The translations under genes and the position numbers were made by a program. Below, piece by piece: positions 41,546 to 49,515 of a stretch of 64,000 nucleotides of DNA. How positions within the stretch are numbered: position 1 is the first letter of the stretch; every line of letters begins with the position of its first letter. The stretch comes from Brevibacillus sp051967035. Its GTDB lineage: Bacteria; Bacillota; Bacilli; Brevibacillales; Brevibacillaceae. The stretch lies in assembly GCF_051967035.1 (NCBI RefSeq), contig NZ_JBQCKK010000001.1:372001-436000 (forward strand). Direction: 5' to 3'. The notes under the pieces were generated by a model that ran no database searches, was not told the DNA's origin, and was given only the letters and a program-made list of their open reading frames with translations.

Positions 41546-42478
41546 ATGGAACTCGGGCGGGCCTCGATTCAACTGGCTGAGGCAGTGAAAGCGGCCAGGG
41601 ATGTGACGGGACAAGGCAAGGTGGCCGTGTATATTCCCGAACTGGCAAAAGTGGACCCGCACCTGCTCGGTGCTGCGGTTTGCCTCCCCGACGGGACGAT
41701 TTTGGCAGCGGGAGATGCAGAGGTTCCGTTTACCCTGCAAAGCATCTCCAAAATATGCTCGCTGATTGTCGCGCTGTGCCAGAACGGGGAGAAGCATGTG
41801 TTTGAGCGAGTAGGCAAGGAGCCGACAGGGGACCCGTTCAATTCGATTATCAAGCTGGAGACGATCAAGCCGCACAAGCCGCTCAATCCGATGATTAATG
41901 CCGGGGCGATCGCCGTTGCGGGGATGATCCGGGGCAACAGCGTGGAGCAGCGGCTGGACGCTGTACTCGGTCTGCTGCGCAAGATGACGGGAAATTCCGC
42001 GCTGTCCATCAACGAAGCGGTGTACGGTTCGGAGAAACGAACCGCTGCCCGCAATCGGGCGCTCGCCTGGTTTTTGAAGGACAGCGGCGTCCTGGAAACA
42101 GATGTGGAAGAGACGCTGGATTTGTACTTCCGGCATTGCGCCATCGAGGTCACGGCCAAGGAAGTAGCGAGAGTGGGCATGGTGCTTGCTGCCGACGGCG
42201 TGATCCCGGAGACAGGCGAGAGAGTGATTCCCCTAGAGGTCGCCCGCATCTGTAAAACCTTTATGGTAACATGCGGCATGTACAACGCTTCCGGAGCATT
42301 TGCCATTGATGTCGGGATTCCTGCGAAAAGCGGCGTGGCCGGAGGCATTATGGCTGCCGTGCCGCAGCGAATGGGGATCGGGGTCTTTGGTCCTGCTCTG
42401 GATGATAAAGGAAATTCGGTTGCCGGAGTCAAGCTGCTTGCGCTTCTCGCGAAAGAATGGAATCTTGGTATCTTTTAG
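41546..42478 (+). CDS. glsA: Glutaminase
   Basis: This serine-dependent glutaminase converts glutamine to glutamate and ammonia in the cytoplasm. It has the beta-lactamase-like S-x-x-K motif (LQSISKICSL, near residue 65), ENPMINAGAI-like NPMINAGAIA, NSALSINEAVYGSE and SGVAGGIMAAVP. The 310-residue length is normal. The ATG at 41546 has GGGGATGGCGG before it. It could support acid or nitrogen balance, but the sequence shows no regulator. Confidence 0.96.
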   Translation: MELGRASIQLAEAVKAARDVTGQGKVAVYIPELAKVDPHLLGAAVCLPDGTILAAGDAEVPFTLQSISKICSLIVALCQNGEKHVFERVGKEPTGDPFNSIIKLETIKPHKPLNPMINAGAIAVAGMIRGNSVEQRLDAVLGLLRKMTGNSALSINEAVYGSEKRTAARNRALAWFLKDSGVLETDVEETLDLYFRHCAIEVTAKEVARVGMVLAADGVIPETGERVIPLEVARICKTFMVTCGMYNASGAFAIDVGIPAKSGVAGGIMAAVPQRMGIGVFGPALDDKGNSVAGVKLLALLAKEWNLGIF

Positions 42479-42571
42479 CTACTTGCAGTTGATCCAGCTT
42501 CTCCCCTTTTCAAACGGCCCAGAATCGCGTACTATGTATGATAAGGATGGAGGCAAACGGAGGGATAGGTT

Positions 42572-42853
42572 TTGACAGAAATTAAAGTTCCTGATCTGGA
42601 ACAGAAAGCGCTAGCACTGCTCAAAGCAGACGCAGACAAGATTTACAAGCTCATCGACGTACAGATGGAAAACCTGACCATGCCGCAGTGCCCGCTGTAT
42701 GAAGAAGTGCTTGATACCCAAATGTTCGGGCTTTCTCGGGAAGTAGAGTATGCAGTTCGCCTTGGACTGATTGCGGAAGATATTGGTCGTGAAATTATGG
42801 GTTCATTGGAACGCAAACTGGCGACTCTTCATGAACTGTTCAATCAAAAGTAA
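42572..42853 (+). CDS. ylaN: YlaN family protein (UPF0358)
   Basis: This small helical protein of 93 residues matches YlaN throughout: VPDLEQKALALLKADADKI, LIDVQMENLTMPQCPLYEEV and VRLGLIAEDIGREIMG. In B. subtilis and Staphylococcus, YlaN has been linked to iron binding and Fur-dependent iron control. TTG at 42572 is the best start, with GGAGG about 9 bases upstream. A terminator follows, so it is separate from the T-box leader downstream. Confidence 0.9.
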   Translation: MTEIKVPDLEQKALALLKADADKIYKLIDVQMENLTMPQCPLYEEVLDTQMFGLSREVEYAVRLGLIAEDIGREIMGSLERKLATLHELFNQK

Positions 42854-42854
42854 G

Positions 42855-42890
42855 GCGAGGAGAGCGGCCATCATCCTCGCTTTTCGTTTT
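42855..42890 (+). terminator. Terminator of ylaN
   Basis: GCGAGGA pairs with TCCTCGC and is followed by a T-rich stretch. Confidence 0.65.
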
Positions 42891-42949
42891 TCTAAAAAAA
42901 GTCTTGCGCATTTGTAACGTATATATTAAATTAATACTCATGTATTTAC

Positions 42950-43215
42950 TATAAGTAAAATGCGATGACGGAGACCAGTACACGACAGACACCGCTTGAC
43001 AGGGAGAAGCTGCCCCGGACTGCAAGCAGCTTTGAAGCGAGATTCGTGGAATTCCCTCCGGAGCAGCCCTCTGAACGGTAGAGCCAAGTAGGAGGAAACG
43101 GGTCATTTCCGTTAACGATGAGCAAGTGAAGTGCCGGGAGCGCGAGGGTTCCTGGTGCTTAATCAGGGTGGTACCGCGAACAGACTCGTCCCTTTTTTGG
43201 ACGGGTTTTTTCTGT
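42950..43215 (+). promoter_or_regulatory. T-box riboswitch 1 (probable Phe UUC specifier)
   Basis: The T-box core AGGGTGGTACCGCG is at 43165-43178. The terminator arms CGTCC/GGACG with a T-run follow at 43183-43215. In stem I, GAA is followed by UUC at 43052-43054 and then CCCTCCGGAG, the usual specifier position, giving Phe. An AT-rich stretch just upstream (42904-42955) is probably the promoter. No start codon follows before the second leader, so transcription through this box must reach the next. Confidence 0.88.
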
Positions 43216-43227
43216 TCGTCTGCCTTC

Positions 43228-43505
43228 CTGCACAAAGAAAATAGCGATGAAAGAGACTAGTATACGAAAAGTTGCTGCCTGACAGGGAAGTGCTGCCATA
43301 GACTGAGAGCAGCCGCAGGTGAGCCTTCGTAGAATTCCCTCTGGAGCTGACCTCTGAACGCAAGGCGCCGCAAGTAGGAGAGTCCGGGTCATCCCCGTTA
43401 TCAATGACGAGGCGAGACATGTCTTCGCGCCAGAAGGCGATGTCTAAGTAGGGTGGTACCGCGAGAAACGAACAACTCGTCCCTTATGGGGGCGGGTTTT
43501 TTTGT
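43228..43505 (+). promoter_or_regulatory. T-box riboswitch 2 (probable Phe UUC specifier)
   Basis: The core AGGGTGGTACCGCG is at 43450-43463. The terminator at 43474-43505 has ACTCGTCCC/GGGGCGGGTT and a T-run. The specifier after GAA at 43335-43337 is UUC again, with CCCTCTGGAG behind it. It shares many blocks with leader 1 (GGAG, GAACG, AAGTAGGAG, CGGGTCAT), so the pair looks like a duplication. It ends 40 bases before the transporter gene. Confidence 0.9.
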
Positions 43506-43544
43506 TTGGTTTGTAGCAACATGTTTGGTTGAGGAGTGAATGAT

Positions 43545-44885
43545 ATGAAAACGCAAGCGGAACAGTGGACGAGCCGGCTTGGCTTTATTTTGGCCGCAGC
43601 AGGTTCGGCTATTGGTTTGGGAGCGATCTGGAAATTTCCGTATATGGTAGGGACGAGCGGAGGCGGCGCGTTTTTTTGCCTGTTTCTGATCTTTACGCTT
43701 ATCATTGGCATGCCGCTATTGCTTGGCGAGTTTACGATTGGCCGCAGTACGCAAAAAGAAGCGATCAGCGCCTACCGGGCGATTGCGCCAGGGACGATGT
43801 GGCATTGGATCGGCCATCTTGGCGTCGTGACCTGCTTTTTGCTGTTGTCCTTTTACAGTGTGGTCGGAGGCTGGATTCTCACCTATCTGATGCGCGGACT
43901 GACGGGACAATTGATGGGAGCTCAGTATGACCAGCTTTTCGCAGAGGTCATCTCGGCTCCGGTGGGTGCGGTGGCTGCCCAATTTGTCTTCATGCTGATT
44001 ACGGCCTGGGTAGTTGCCCGCGGCGTGCAGAGCGGGATCGAATCGGCCAACAAATACATGATGCCGGCCTTGTTTCTTCTGTTTCTCGTATTGATGTTCC
44101 GTTCCTTGACTTTGCCGGGGGCGATGGAAGGCGTTTCGTTTTTCCTCCGTCCTGATTTTTCCAAGATGAGTGCGGAATCGATCCTGTACGCGCTGGGGCA
44201 GTCGTTCTTCTCGCTCAGTGTCGGCGTATCGGTGATGGTCACGTACAGCTCGTATTTGGCGAAGCAGGAAGGACTGGTTCGTTCCGCAGGCTCGATTGTC
44301 AGTCTGAATCTGCTCGTATCCCTGTTTGCCGGCTTGGCGATTTTCCCAGCCGTCTTCTCCCTCGGTTTGGAGCCTACGGCTGGTCCTGGTCTGTTGTTTA
44401 TCGTCTTGCCGTCTGTCTTTGAAAAAATTGCGTTTGGCGGTCTGTTCCTGTTCATCTTCCTGGCCTTGTTCCTGTTTGCGACCCTGACTTCTGCCTTTTC
44501 CATGCTGGAAATCATTGTGGCTGCCCTGGCAAAAGGGGAGGAACGCAAACGGAAGCGTCTGTCGTGGATCGTGGGCTTCTTGATTTTCGTGGTCGGCGTG
44601 CCCTCTGCGTTATCGTTTGGTGTCTGGAGCGATGTGACCGTGTTTGGGAAGTCGATCTTCGACGCCTTCGATTATCTCGTCAGCAATATTTTGATGCCGC
44701 TCGGGGCTTTGCTGATTGCCATTTTTGTTCCGCTGAAAATGAAGAGAGAGGTGCTGATGGAAGAACTGCGTGCCGATCAGTCGCCACTTGGCAAGCGTCT
44801 GTTCGTGATCTGGCTATTGTTGCTGAAATACGTCGCGCCTCTGGCCATCGTGCTGGTCTTCATGCAGATGCTTGGAATCTGGTAG
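43545..44885 (+). CDS. Sodium-dependent neurotransmitter-symporter (NSS) family transporter
   Basis: This is a LeuT-fold Na+/amino acid symporter of 446 residues with about 11-12 helices. The N-terminus shows the family block WTSRLGFILAAAGSAIGLGAIWKFPY, with the Na+ and substrate site in helix 1. GGGAFFCLFLIFTLIIGMPLLL and other family stretches follow. ATG 43545 has GAGGAG 8 bases upstream. Tandem Phe T-boxes suggest phenylalanine, or an aromatic amino acid, as the substrate. This is inference: transporters of this family are predicted to be under T-box control. Confidence 0.9.
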   Translation: MKTQAEQWTSRLGFILAAAGSAIGLGAIWKFPYMVGTSGGGAFFCLFLIFTLIIGMPLLLGEFTIGRSTQKEAISAYRAIAPGTMWHWIGHLGVVTCFLLLSFYSVVGGWILTYLMRGLTGQLMGAQYDQLFAEVISAPVGAVAAQFVFMLITAWVVARGVQSGIESANKYMMPALFLLFLVLMFRSLTLPGAMEGVSFFLRPDFSKMSAESILYALGQSFFSLSVGVSVMVTYSSYLAKQEGLVRSAGSIVSLNLLVSLFAGLAIFPAVFSLGLEPTAGPGLLFIVLPSVFEKIAFGGLFLFIFLALFLFATLTSAFSMLEIIVAALAKGEERKRKRLSWIVGFLIFVVGVPSALSFGVWSDVTVFGKSIFDAFDYLVSNILMPLGALLIAIFVPLKMKREVLMEELRADQSPLGKRLFVIWLLLLKYVAPLAIVLVFMQMLGIW

Positions 44886-44911
44886 CGCTGGTCGCGGCAA
44901 CCCCATCAACC

Positions 44912-44955
44912 AAAAAGGAGTGCTAGGCAACGACTGCCGCGGCACTCCTTTTTGG
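44912..44955. terminator. Bidirectional terminator
   Basis: AAAAAGGAGTGC pairs with GCACTCCTTTTT between the convergent NSS and antiporter genes. Confidence 0.88.
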
Positions 44956-44977
44956 CATGTCTGACAGACGGTGCTTG

Positions 44978-46021
44978 TCAGGCGAAGAAGAAGGCGGTTC
45001 CGAGAATAATGTAGACCGTGAGCAGCAGAACGCCTTCGAACCAGTTGGTCGCTCCATCCCTGGTGATCGAGATGGTAATGAAGGTCGCTACCCCAATGGC
45101 AGCCAGTTCAAAGGGCGTAAAGACGATGTCCATCGGTTTGCCGAGCAGCAGGCTCGCCAACACGAGCGTGGGCGCGACGAACAGGGCAATCTGCAGGCTC
45201 GATCCGATGGCGATTTCGACGGCGGCCCCGATGCGTCCTTTCATGGCGAGCAGAAGGGCTGCGCTGTGTTCGGCGGCATTCCCGATGATGGCGATCACGA
45301 ATGCACCGACGAACAGCTCCGACCAGCCGAGCGAGTGCGACACGTGCTGGACGCCGTGAACGAGCCATTCCGAGACAATCGCCACAAACACGGTGGAGAC
45401 GGCGAGCATCAGGATCGAGACGCCCTTGGACCAGGCCGCTTCGCTTTCGTGCGGCTCGATGTCGGACAAAAAGTCGCTGTGCGTAATCATGGAGAAAATC
45501 AGCCAGAGAATGTAGGCGACGATCAGCAAAATCGCAATGACAATGCTGAGCGTCTCAATTTTCACCGGCGGCAGCTCCCGAATGAAGACAGCCGGAATAA
45601 ACAGGGCGACGATGGCGAGTGTCATCAGCGAGGCATTGTGGCCAGCCAGTCGGCTGTTGAAGGTTTGCTCCTTGTACTTCAGGCCGCCCAAGAGCACGCT
45701 TAGCCCGAGCACAAGGAGCATATTGCCGATAATCGCCCCGGTGATCGACGCTTTGACCATGTCGAACAAGCCTTCCTTGACAAGAAAAAACGCGATAATC
45801 AGCTCGGCGGCGTTGCCGAAGGTGGCATTTAAAAAGCCGCCGATCCGGTCGCCCGCATAGTGCGCCACGCTTTCTGTCGATTTGCCGAGCCAGGCTGCAA
45901 GAAAGATGATGGCCAGCGCAGAGGTGGCAAATTGGAAAAATTGGTTATCTGTCAAGTAGTGCGCAAAAGCCGCCAGGAGCAAGGAACCCCCGACGAGAGA
46001 AAAAAAGATTCGTGTGTTCAT
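44978..46021 (-). CDS. cax: Calcium/proton exchanger (CaCA family)
   Basis: This cation/proton antiporter has about 10-11 membrane helices in 347 residues. The two inverted repeats carry the alpha motifs GNAAELIIAFF (near residue 70) and GNAAEHSAALL (near 250), with the acidic residues that bind Ca2+. An acidic loop (SDIEPHESEAAW) separates the halves. The ATG is at 46021. It would export calcium or maintain pH. It is the only gene in its transcript. Confidence 0.94.
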   Translation of the reverse strand: MNTRIFFSLVGGSLLLAAFAHYLTDNQFFQFATSALAIIFLAAWLGKSTESVAHYAGDRIGGFLNATFGNAAELIIAFFLVKEGLFDMVKASITGAIIGNMLLVLGLSVLLGGLKYKEQTFNSRLAGHNASLMTLAIVALFIPAVFIRELPPVKIETLSIVIAILLIVAYILWLIFSMITHSDFLSDIEPHESEAAWSKGVSILMLAVSTVFVAIVSEWLVHGVQHVSHSLGWSELFVGAFVIAIIGNAAEHSAALLLAMKGRIGAAVEIAIGSSLQIALFVAPTLVLASLLLGKPMDIVFTPFELAAIGVATFITISITRDGATNWFEGVLLLTVYIILGTAFFFA

Positions 46022-46192
46022 GCGATCACCTCAGCCGTAAATCTCTCATTACTTACCTACCTATTGAATCATACCAGTAATGCTTTCCTTTTTGTACCAA
46101 AAAGTTGACGTTCTTCGAGAAAACCGGAGGACAGGTATAGAGTTCCTCATCTGGAAGAAACTAAACGATGAAAAAGACAGGGAGGTGCTACG

Positions 46193-46453
46193 ATGACCAA
46201 GCCTTTGTTGTGTCCTACATGCAAGTCCAACCGGATGCGTTTTACCCTCATCGAACAAGTTCCGCGCTATATCCGGCTTGATCCGCAAACGGGAGAAGTT
46301 GTCCAGCAACTGCAAAGCGAAGAGCTGGATTTGTTTCACAAGCCGTACAAGGGCGAGTCCTACATGATTCAATGCGGGGTGTGCGGCACGACCGAATCGG
46401 AAGAGCGATTCGTCAAGATGGCGCAGCACATGCAGGCCCAGCGCTCCACCTGA
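46193..46453 (+). CDS. Small zinc-ribbon-like protein, 86 aa
   Basis: I do not recognise the family. Two CxxC pairs, LCPTCKSN and QCGVCGTT, about 50 residues apart, would bind one zinc in a split ribbon. The middle (YIRLDPQTGEVVQQLQ, ELDLFHKPYKG) looks like a small beta domain. The ATG at 46193 has GGGAGG 6-7 bases upstream. It is convergent with sleB. A nucleic-acid or protein-binding role would be a guess. Confidence 0.78.
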   Translation: MTKPLLCPTCKSNRMRFTLIEQVPRYIRLDPQTGEVVQQLQSEELDLFHKPYKGESYMIQCGVCGTTESEERFVKMAQHMQAQRST

Positions 46454-46465
46454 CGGGAAAACGTA

Positions 46466-46507
46466 AACAGGCACGCAGTCCGTTTTGACTGTTGTGCCTG
46501 TTCTTTT
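46466..46507. terminator. Bidirectional terminator
   Basis: AACAGGCAC pairs with GTGCCTGTT with T-rich flanks, between the zinc-ribbon and sleB genes. Confidence 0.7.
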
Positions 46508-46512
46508 GTAGG

Positions 46513-47277
46513 CTATCGGCAAAAGATATGCCGGCCGATCTTTTTGATTTGCGGACGGCTCCAAATCCAGCCGGATGTAGCCGTATCCGGGTTGAAGTAG
46601 TAGATCGCCCCTCCAGACGGGTCCCAGCCTTTCAAGGCATCGTTGACCGCCCGTTTGGCCTGTTCGTTTGGCGTCAGCCAGATTTGTCCGTCTGCTACAG
46701 CCGTGAAAGCGCGCGGCTCGAAGATGACCCCGGCAGGTGTGTTGGGAAAAGCGGGGTTTTTCGTTCGGTTCAAAATGACCGCCGCAACCGCTACCTGTCC
46801 GATGTACGGCTCCCCACGCGCTTCGCCGTATACGGCGTTCGCCATTAGTCTCAAATCGTTCGCCGAGATGTTGGCGGCGCGGTACGTCTCTTTTTTGGGA
46901 TTGCTCGGTGCCGGGGCGCTGGACTTTGCAGGCGCGACGCCGAGATCGGCGGCGGTCGGCTTGTAGTTTTTCGTAGCATTGTACAGCTTCACTTTGGTTT
47001 TCGCTCCCAGAACGCCGTCAACAGGCAGCCCGAACTCGTACTGGAAGTTGCGCAGCGCCCAGTACGAGCGCCAGCCGAACACGCCGTCTACCGTTCCGGT
47101 ATAAAAGCCAAGGTGCTTTAAGCGATACTGCATTTCGCGGACGTCGCTCCCCTCTGCGCCCACCTTGACGATCTGCTGGCTGAATGCATCGGAGCGCATA
47201 GGGGAAATCATGATCGCGGTAGTGACAACGAGCGCTATGGCTGTCAGTGCTATCAGCCATTTCACAGGCTGCTTCAT
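46513..47277 (-). CDS. sleB: Spore cortex-lytic enzyme SleB
   Basis: This is the germination-specific lytic transglycosylase that degrades spore cortex peptidoglycan. The 254 residues have a signal peptide (to about residue 33) and a PG_binding_1 domain (about 36-100, with SDVREMQYRLKHLGFY). A Pro/Ala linker and the Hydrolase_2 catalytic domain (from about 135) follow, with the catalytic Glu in AVYGEARGEPYIGQVAVAAVILNR. The ATG at 47277 follows AAAGGAGGAG. No ypeB follows; downstream is a terminator and the convergent zinc-ribbon gene. Confidence 0.94.
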   Translation of the reverse strand: MKQPVKWLIALTAIALVVTTAIMISPMRSDAFSQQIVKVGAEGSDVREMQYRLKHLGFYTGTVDGVFGWRSYWALRNFQYEFGLPVDGVLGAKTKVKLYNATKNYKPTAADLGVAPAKSSAPAPSNPKKETYRAANISANDLRLMANAVYGEARGEPYIGQVAVAAVILNRTKNPAFPNTPAGVIFEPRAFTAVADGQIWLTPNEQAKRAVNDALKGWDPSGGAIYYFNPDTATSGWIWSRPQIKKIGRHIFCR

Positions 47278-47423
47278 TTTTGCTCCTCCTTTGGGAATGT
47301 GCTAATCAGCTGATGATAATTGTTAGGTTCTCCAACTTTCTACACAACGCCCTAGTAAAATATTGGAGAATGCGTACACTACCAATGACTTTTTCATGCC
47401 GATGGATGAATGGAGGCGTACAG

Positions 47424-49052
47424 ATGAATGTAGCGCAATACGTGACGAAGCAACTGGCAGCGTGGGGAGTCAAACGCGTCTATGGCGTGGCGGGGGATGG
47501 GATTTTCGCCTGGCTGGATGCGCTGGGGAAACAGACGGAGGTTCAGTACATTTCGTGCAGGCACGAGTCTGCGGCGGCCATGATGGCGAGCGCCGAGGCG
47601 AAGCTGACGGGCGAGCCGACCGTGTGCGCAGCGACGATGGGTCCGGGCTTTGTCAACCTGCTGAACGGGCTGGCGGATGCGCATACAGACCGCGCTCCCG
47701 TCATCGCAATCACCGGACAGGTCGAGACGTACAAGCTGGGCGGCGGCTACAAGCAGTTTATCGCCCAGGAGGACATGATCCGTCCGATCAGCGTCTACCA
47801 GACGACCGTAAGCCACCCGGATGCCGTGGGTGAAGCGTTGCATCGCGCTTTTGTGTCGGTTGCGGAGCAAAAAGGCGTGGCGCACCTGGCCATTTGCAAG
47901 GATGTGTTTGCGCAAAAAACAAAAGCGGTCGTGCTTCCGCCGCTGCCGCACATCCCGCGCGTTCTCGGCGACCGGGTGGAGATCGAATCCGCCGCAGAGC
48001 GGCTCATGCGTGCAAAAGCTCCGCTTCTCCTGCTCGGTGCGGGAGCGCGTCCGGCGGCAGGGTTGTGTGTGCAGCTCGCGGAGCAGCTGGGCGCGGGCAT
48101 GCTGCTGTCGCTCGGGGCAAAAGGAGCCATCGACGAGTCGCATCGGCTGGTACTCGGCGGCTTGGGCGAAGGCGGCAGCGAGGCGGCTCTGCATGCGCTG
48201 AACAAGGCCGATTTGCTCGTTATTTTAGGCGCGAGCTGGTTCCCGAAGGCGTTTATTCCGAAACAACTCTCGATCATCCAGGTCGATCATGCGGCACGGT
48301 CGATGCACGCCCATGCGCAGCTTTTGCCTGTCACGGCCGATCTGTTGGACGTCTTGCCGATGTGGTGTCGCCGTTTAAAAACGCGCCCGGCAGGCGATGC
48401 TTGGGAGAAGAGGATAGAGAACTGGCATGCGCAGTTTTGGGCAGAAAACGGGGAGGGCAGCCAGGCGCAGCCGCCCGATGAAGCCGTGAGGCCGGAAGGA
48501 GTGATGCACGCATTGGCCCAGGTGGTGGCAGACGATGCGATCATGGCGCTCGATACAGGCGAGCATACGGTCTGGTTCAATCGCGCCTTTCGCGCAAGCA
48601 GACAGCTGCCGCTCTTTTCCGGGAAGTGGCGCACGATGGGCTTCGGCTTGCCAGCCGCGATTGCGGCCAAGCTCGCCTTTCCCGAGCGACAGGTTGTCTG
48701 CATCACCGGAGACGGCGGCCTGCAAATGAGTCTGGCGGAATTGATGACGGCAGCCGAACAGCAGGTTGCGATCACGGTAGTGGTCATGAACAACCGGACG
48801 CTCGGCTTGGAAGAGCTGAAAATGAAGCAGGAAGGATTTCGCCCGTTTGGCGTACAGCTATCCAATCCGGATTTTGGTCTGTGGGCCAGGGCGTGCGGGG
48901 TGGACTCCCAGACGGTGCGCACGGGTTCGGCTTTGGAGCCTGCTTTGCGGCAAGCCATTGCAGATCAGCGATTGACAGTGCTGGATGTCCATTGCACAGC
49001 TCCGACGCTGCCCGCGAGAAAAAAACAAATTCCCTTCCAGGCCCAAGCATGA
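47424..49052 (+). CDS. Thiamine-pyrophosphate-dependent enzyme (pyruvate oxidase/acetolactate synthase type)
   Basis: The 542-residue protein has the three TPP-enzyme domains. The N-terminal Pyr domain has the catalytic Glu in SCRHESAAAMMA, a central domain spans about 190-320, and the C-terminal PP domain has the GDG..NN motif GDGGLQMSLAELMTAAEQQV near residue 433. The ATG at 47424 has GGAGG 7 bases upstream. No partner subunit is nearby. Pyruvate oxidase, acetolactate synthase-like and other 2-oxoacid activities are all possible; the sequence does not separate them. Confidence 0.85.
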   Translation: MNVAQYVTKQLAAWGVKRVYGVAGDGIFAWLDALGKQTEVQYISCRHESAAAMMASAEAKLTGEPTVCAATMGPGFVNLLNGLADAHTDRAPVIAITGQVETYKLGGGYKQFIAQEDMIRPISVYQTTVSHPDAVGEALHRAFVSVAEQKGVAHLAICKDVFAQKTKAVVLPPLPHIPRVLGDRVEIESAAERLMRAKAPLLLLGAGARPAAGLCVQLAEQLGAGMLLSLGAKGAIDESHRLVLGGLGEGGSEAALHALNKADLLVILGASWFPKAFIPKQLSIIQVDHAARSMHAHAQLLPVTADLLDVLPMWCRRLKTRPAGDAWEKRIENWHAQFWAENGEGSQAQPPDEAVRPEGVMHALAQVVADDAIMALDTGEHTVWFNRAFRASRQLPLFSGKWRTMGFGLPAAIAAKLAFPERQVVCITGDGGLQMSLAELMTAAEQQVAITVVVMNNRTLGLEELKMKQEGFRPFGVQLSNPDFGLWARACGVDSQTVRTGSALEPALRQAIADQRLTVLDVHCTAPTLPARKKQIPFQAQA

Positions 49053-49123
49053 GTTATATATAATGAAAGAAAACTCAGACAATGTAGGGGGACCTATCAT
49101 TTGGTCGAAGAGGAGGTATCCTG

Positions 49124-49459
49124 ATGGCGGAGAGGCTTGGCGAAATTAAAGTGGCCGATCAAGTAATCGCGATCATTGCTGCCGTAGCGGTCGAGGAAGT
49201 GCTGGAGGCGACGGTGCGGTCGGGCGGGCTGTATCAGGACTTGGCGAAAAAGTTGAATGGCGGAGCAAAAGGAATCGCCGTCGCGGTCACGGAAGACAAA
49301 GTCATCATCGACATGCGTGTGTCCGTCCGGTATGGAGCGCCCATTCATCAGGTGTGCCACACGCTGCAAAAAAAGGTGAAAGAAGCCGTGGAGAGCCTGA
49401 CCGGGTTGTTTGTAGAGGCAGTCAATGTGCGTGTGGAAACCATCGATCTCAGCAAATGA
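49124..49459 (+). CDS. Asp23/Gls24 family protein, 111 aa
   Basis: This small envelope-associated protein carries the family pattern LGEIKVADQVIAIIAAVAVEEV and then VTEDKVIIDMRVSVRYGAPIHQVCHTLQKKVKEAVESLTG. Gls24/Asp23 proteins include YloU and YqhY in B. subtilis, with envelope or fatty-acid links; this paralogue is not assignable further. Start ATG 49124 has GAGGAGG 6-8 bases upstream. It has its own transcript and a terminator. Confidence 0.88.
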   Translation: MAERLGEIKVADQVIAIIAAVAVEEVLEATVRSGGLYQDLAKKLNGGAKGIAVAVTEDKVIIDMRVSVRYGAPIHQVCHTLQKKVKEAVESLTGLFVEAVNVRVETIDLSK

Positions 49460-49490
49460 AAACGACCTGCGCATCGGCAGGCCGTTTTTC
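49459..49490. terminator. Terminator of the Gls24 gene
   Basis: AACGACCTGC pairs imperfectly with GGCAGGCCGTT and has five T after it. It lies between the convergent Gls24 and FtsW genes. Confidence 0.65.
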
Positions 49491-49515
49491 TTTTTTCGCG
49501 TGCAAAGACGAAACC

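Noticed and set aside
43048..43346. UGG read as a Trp specifier in the tandem T-boxes
   Set aside because: TGG does occur in CTCTGGAG of leader 2, but the position right after GAA holds UUC in both leaders. The first leader has CCGGAG instead of TGGAG.
42840..43420. Short minus-strand open frames across the tandem T-boxes
   Set aside because: They lie in structured leader RNA and have no ribosome site. The T-box conserved blocks explain the sequence.
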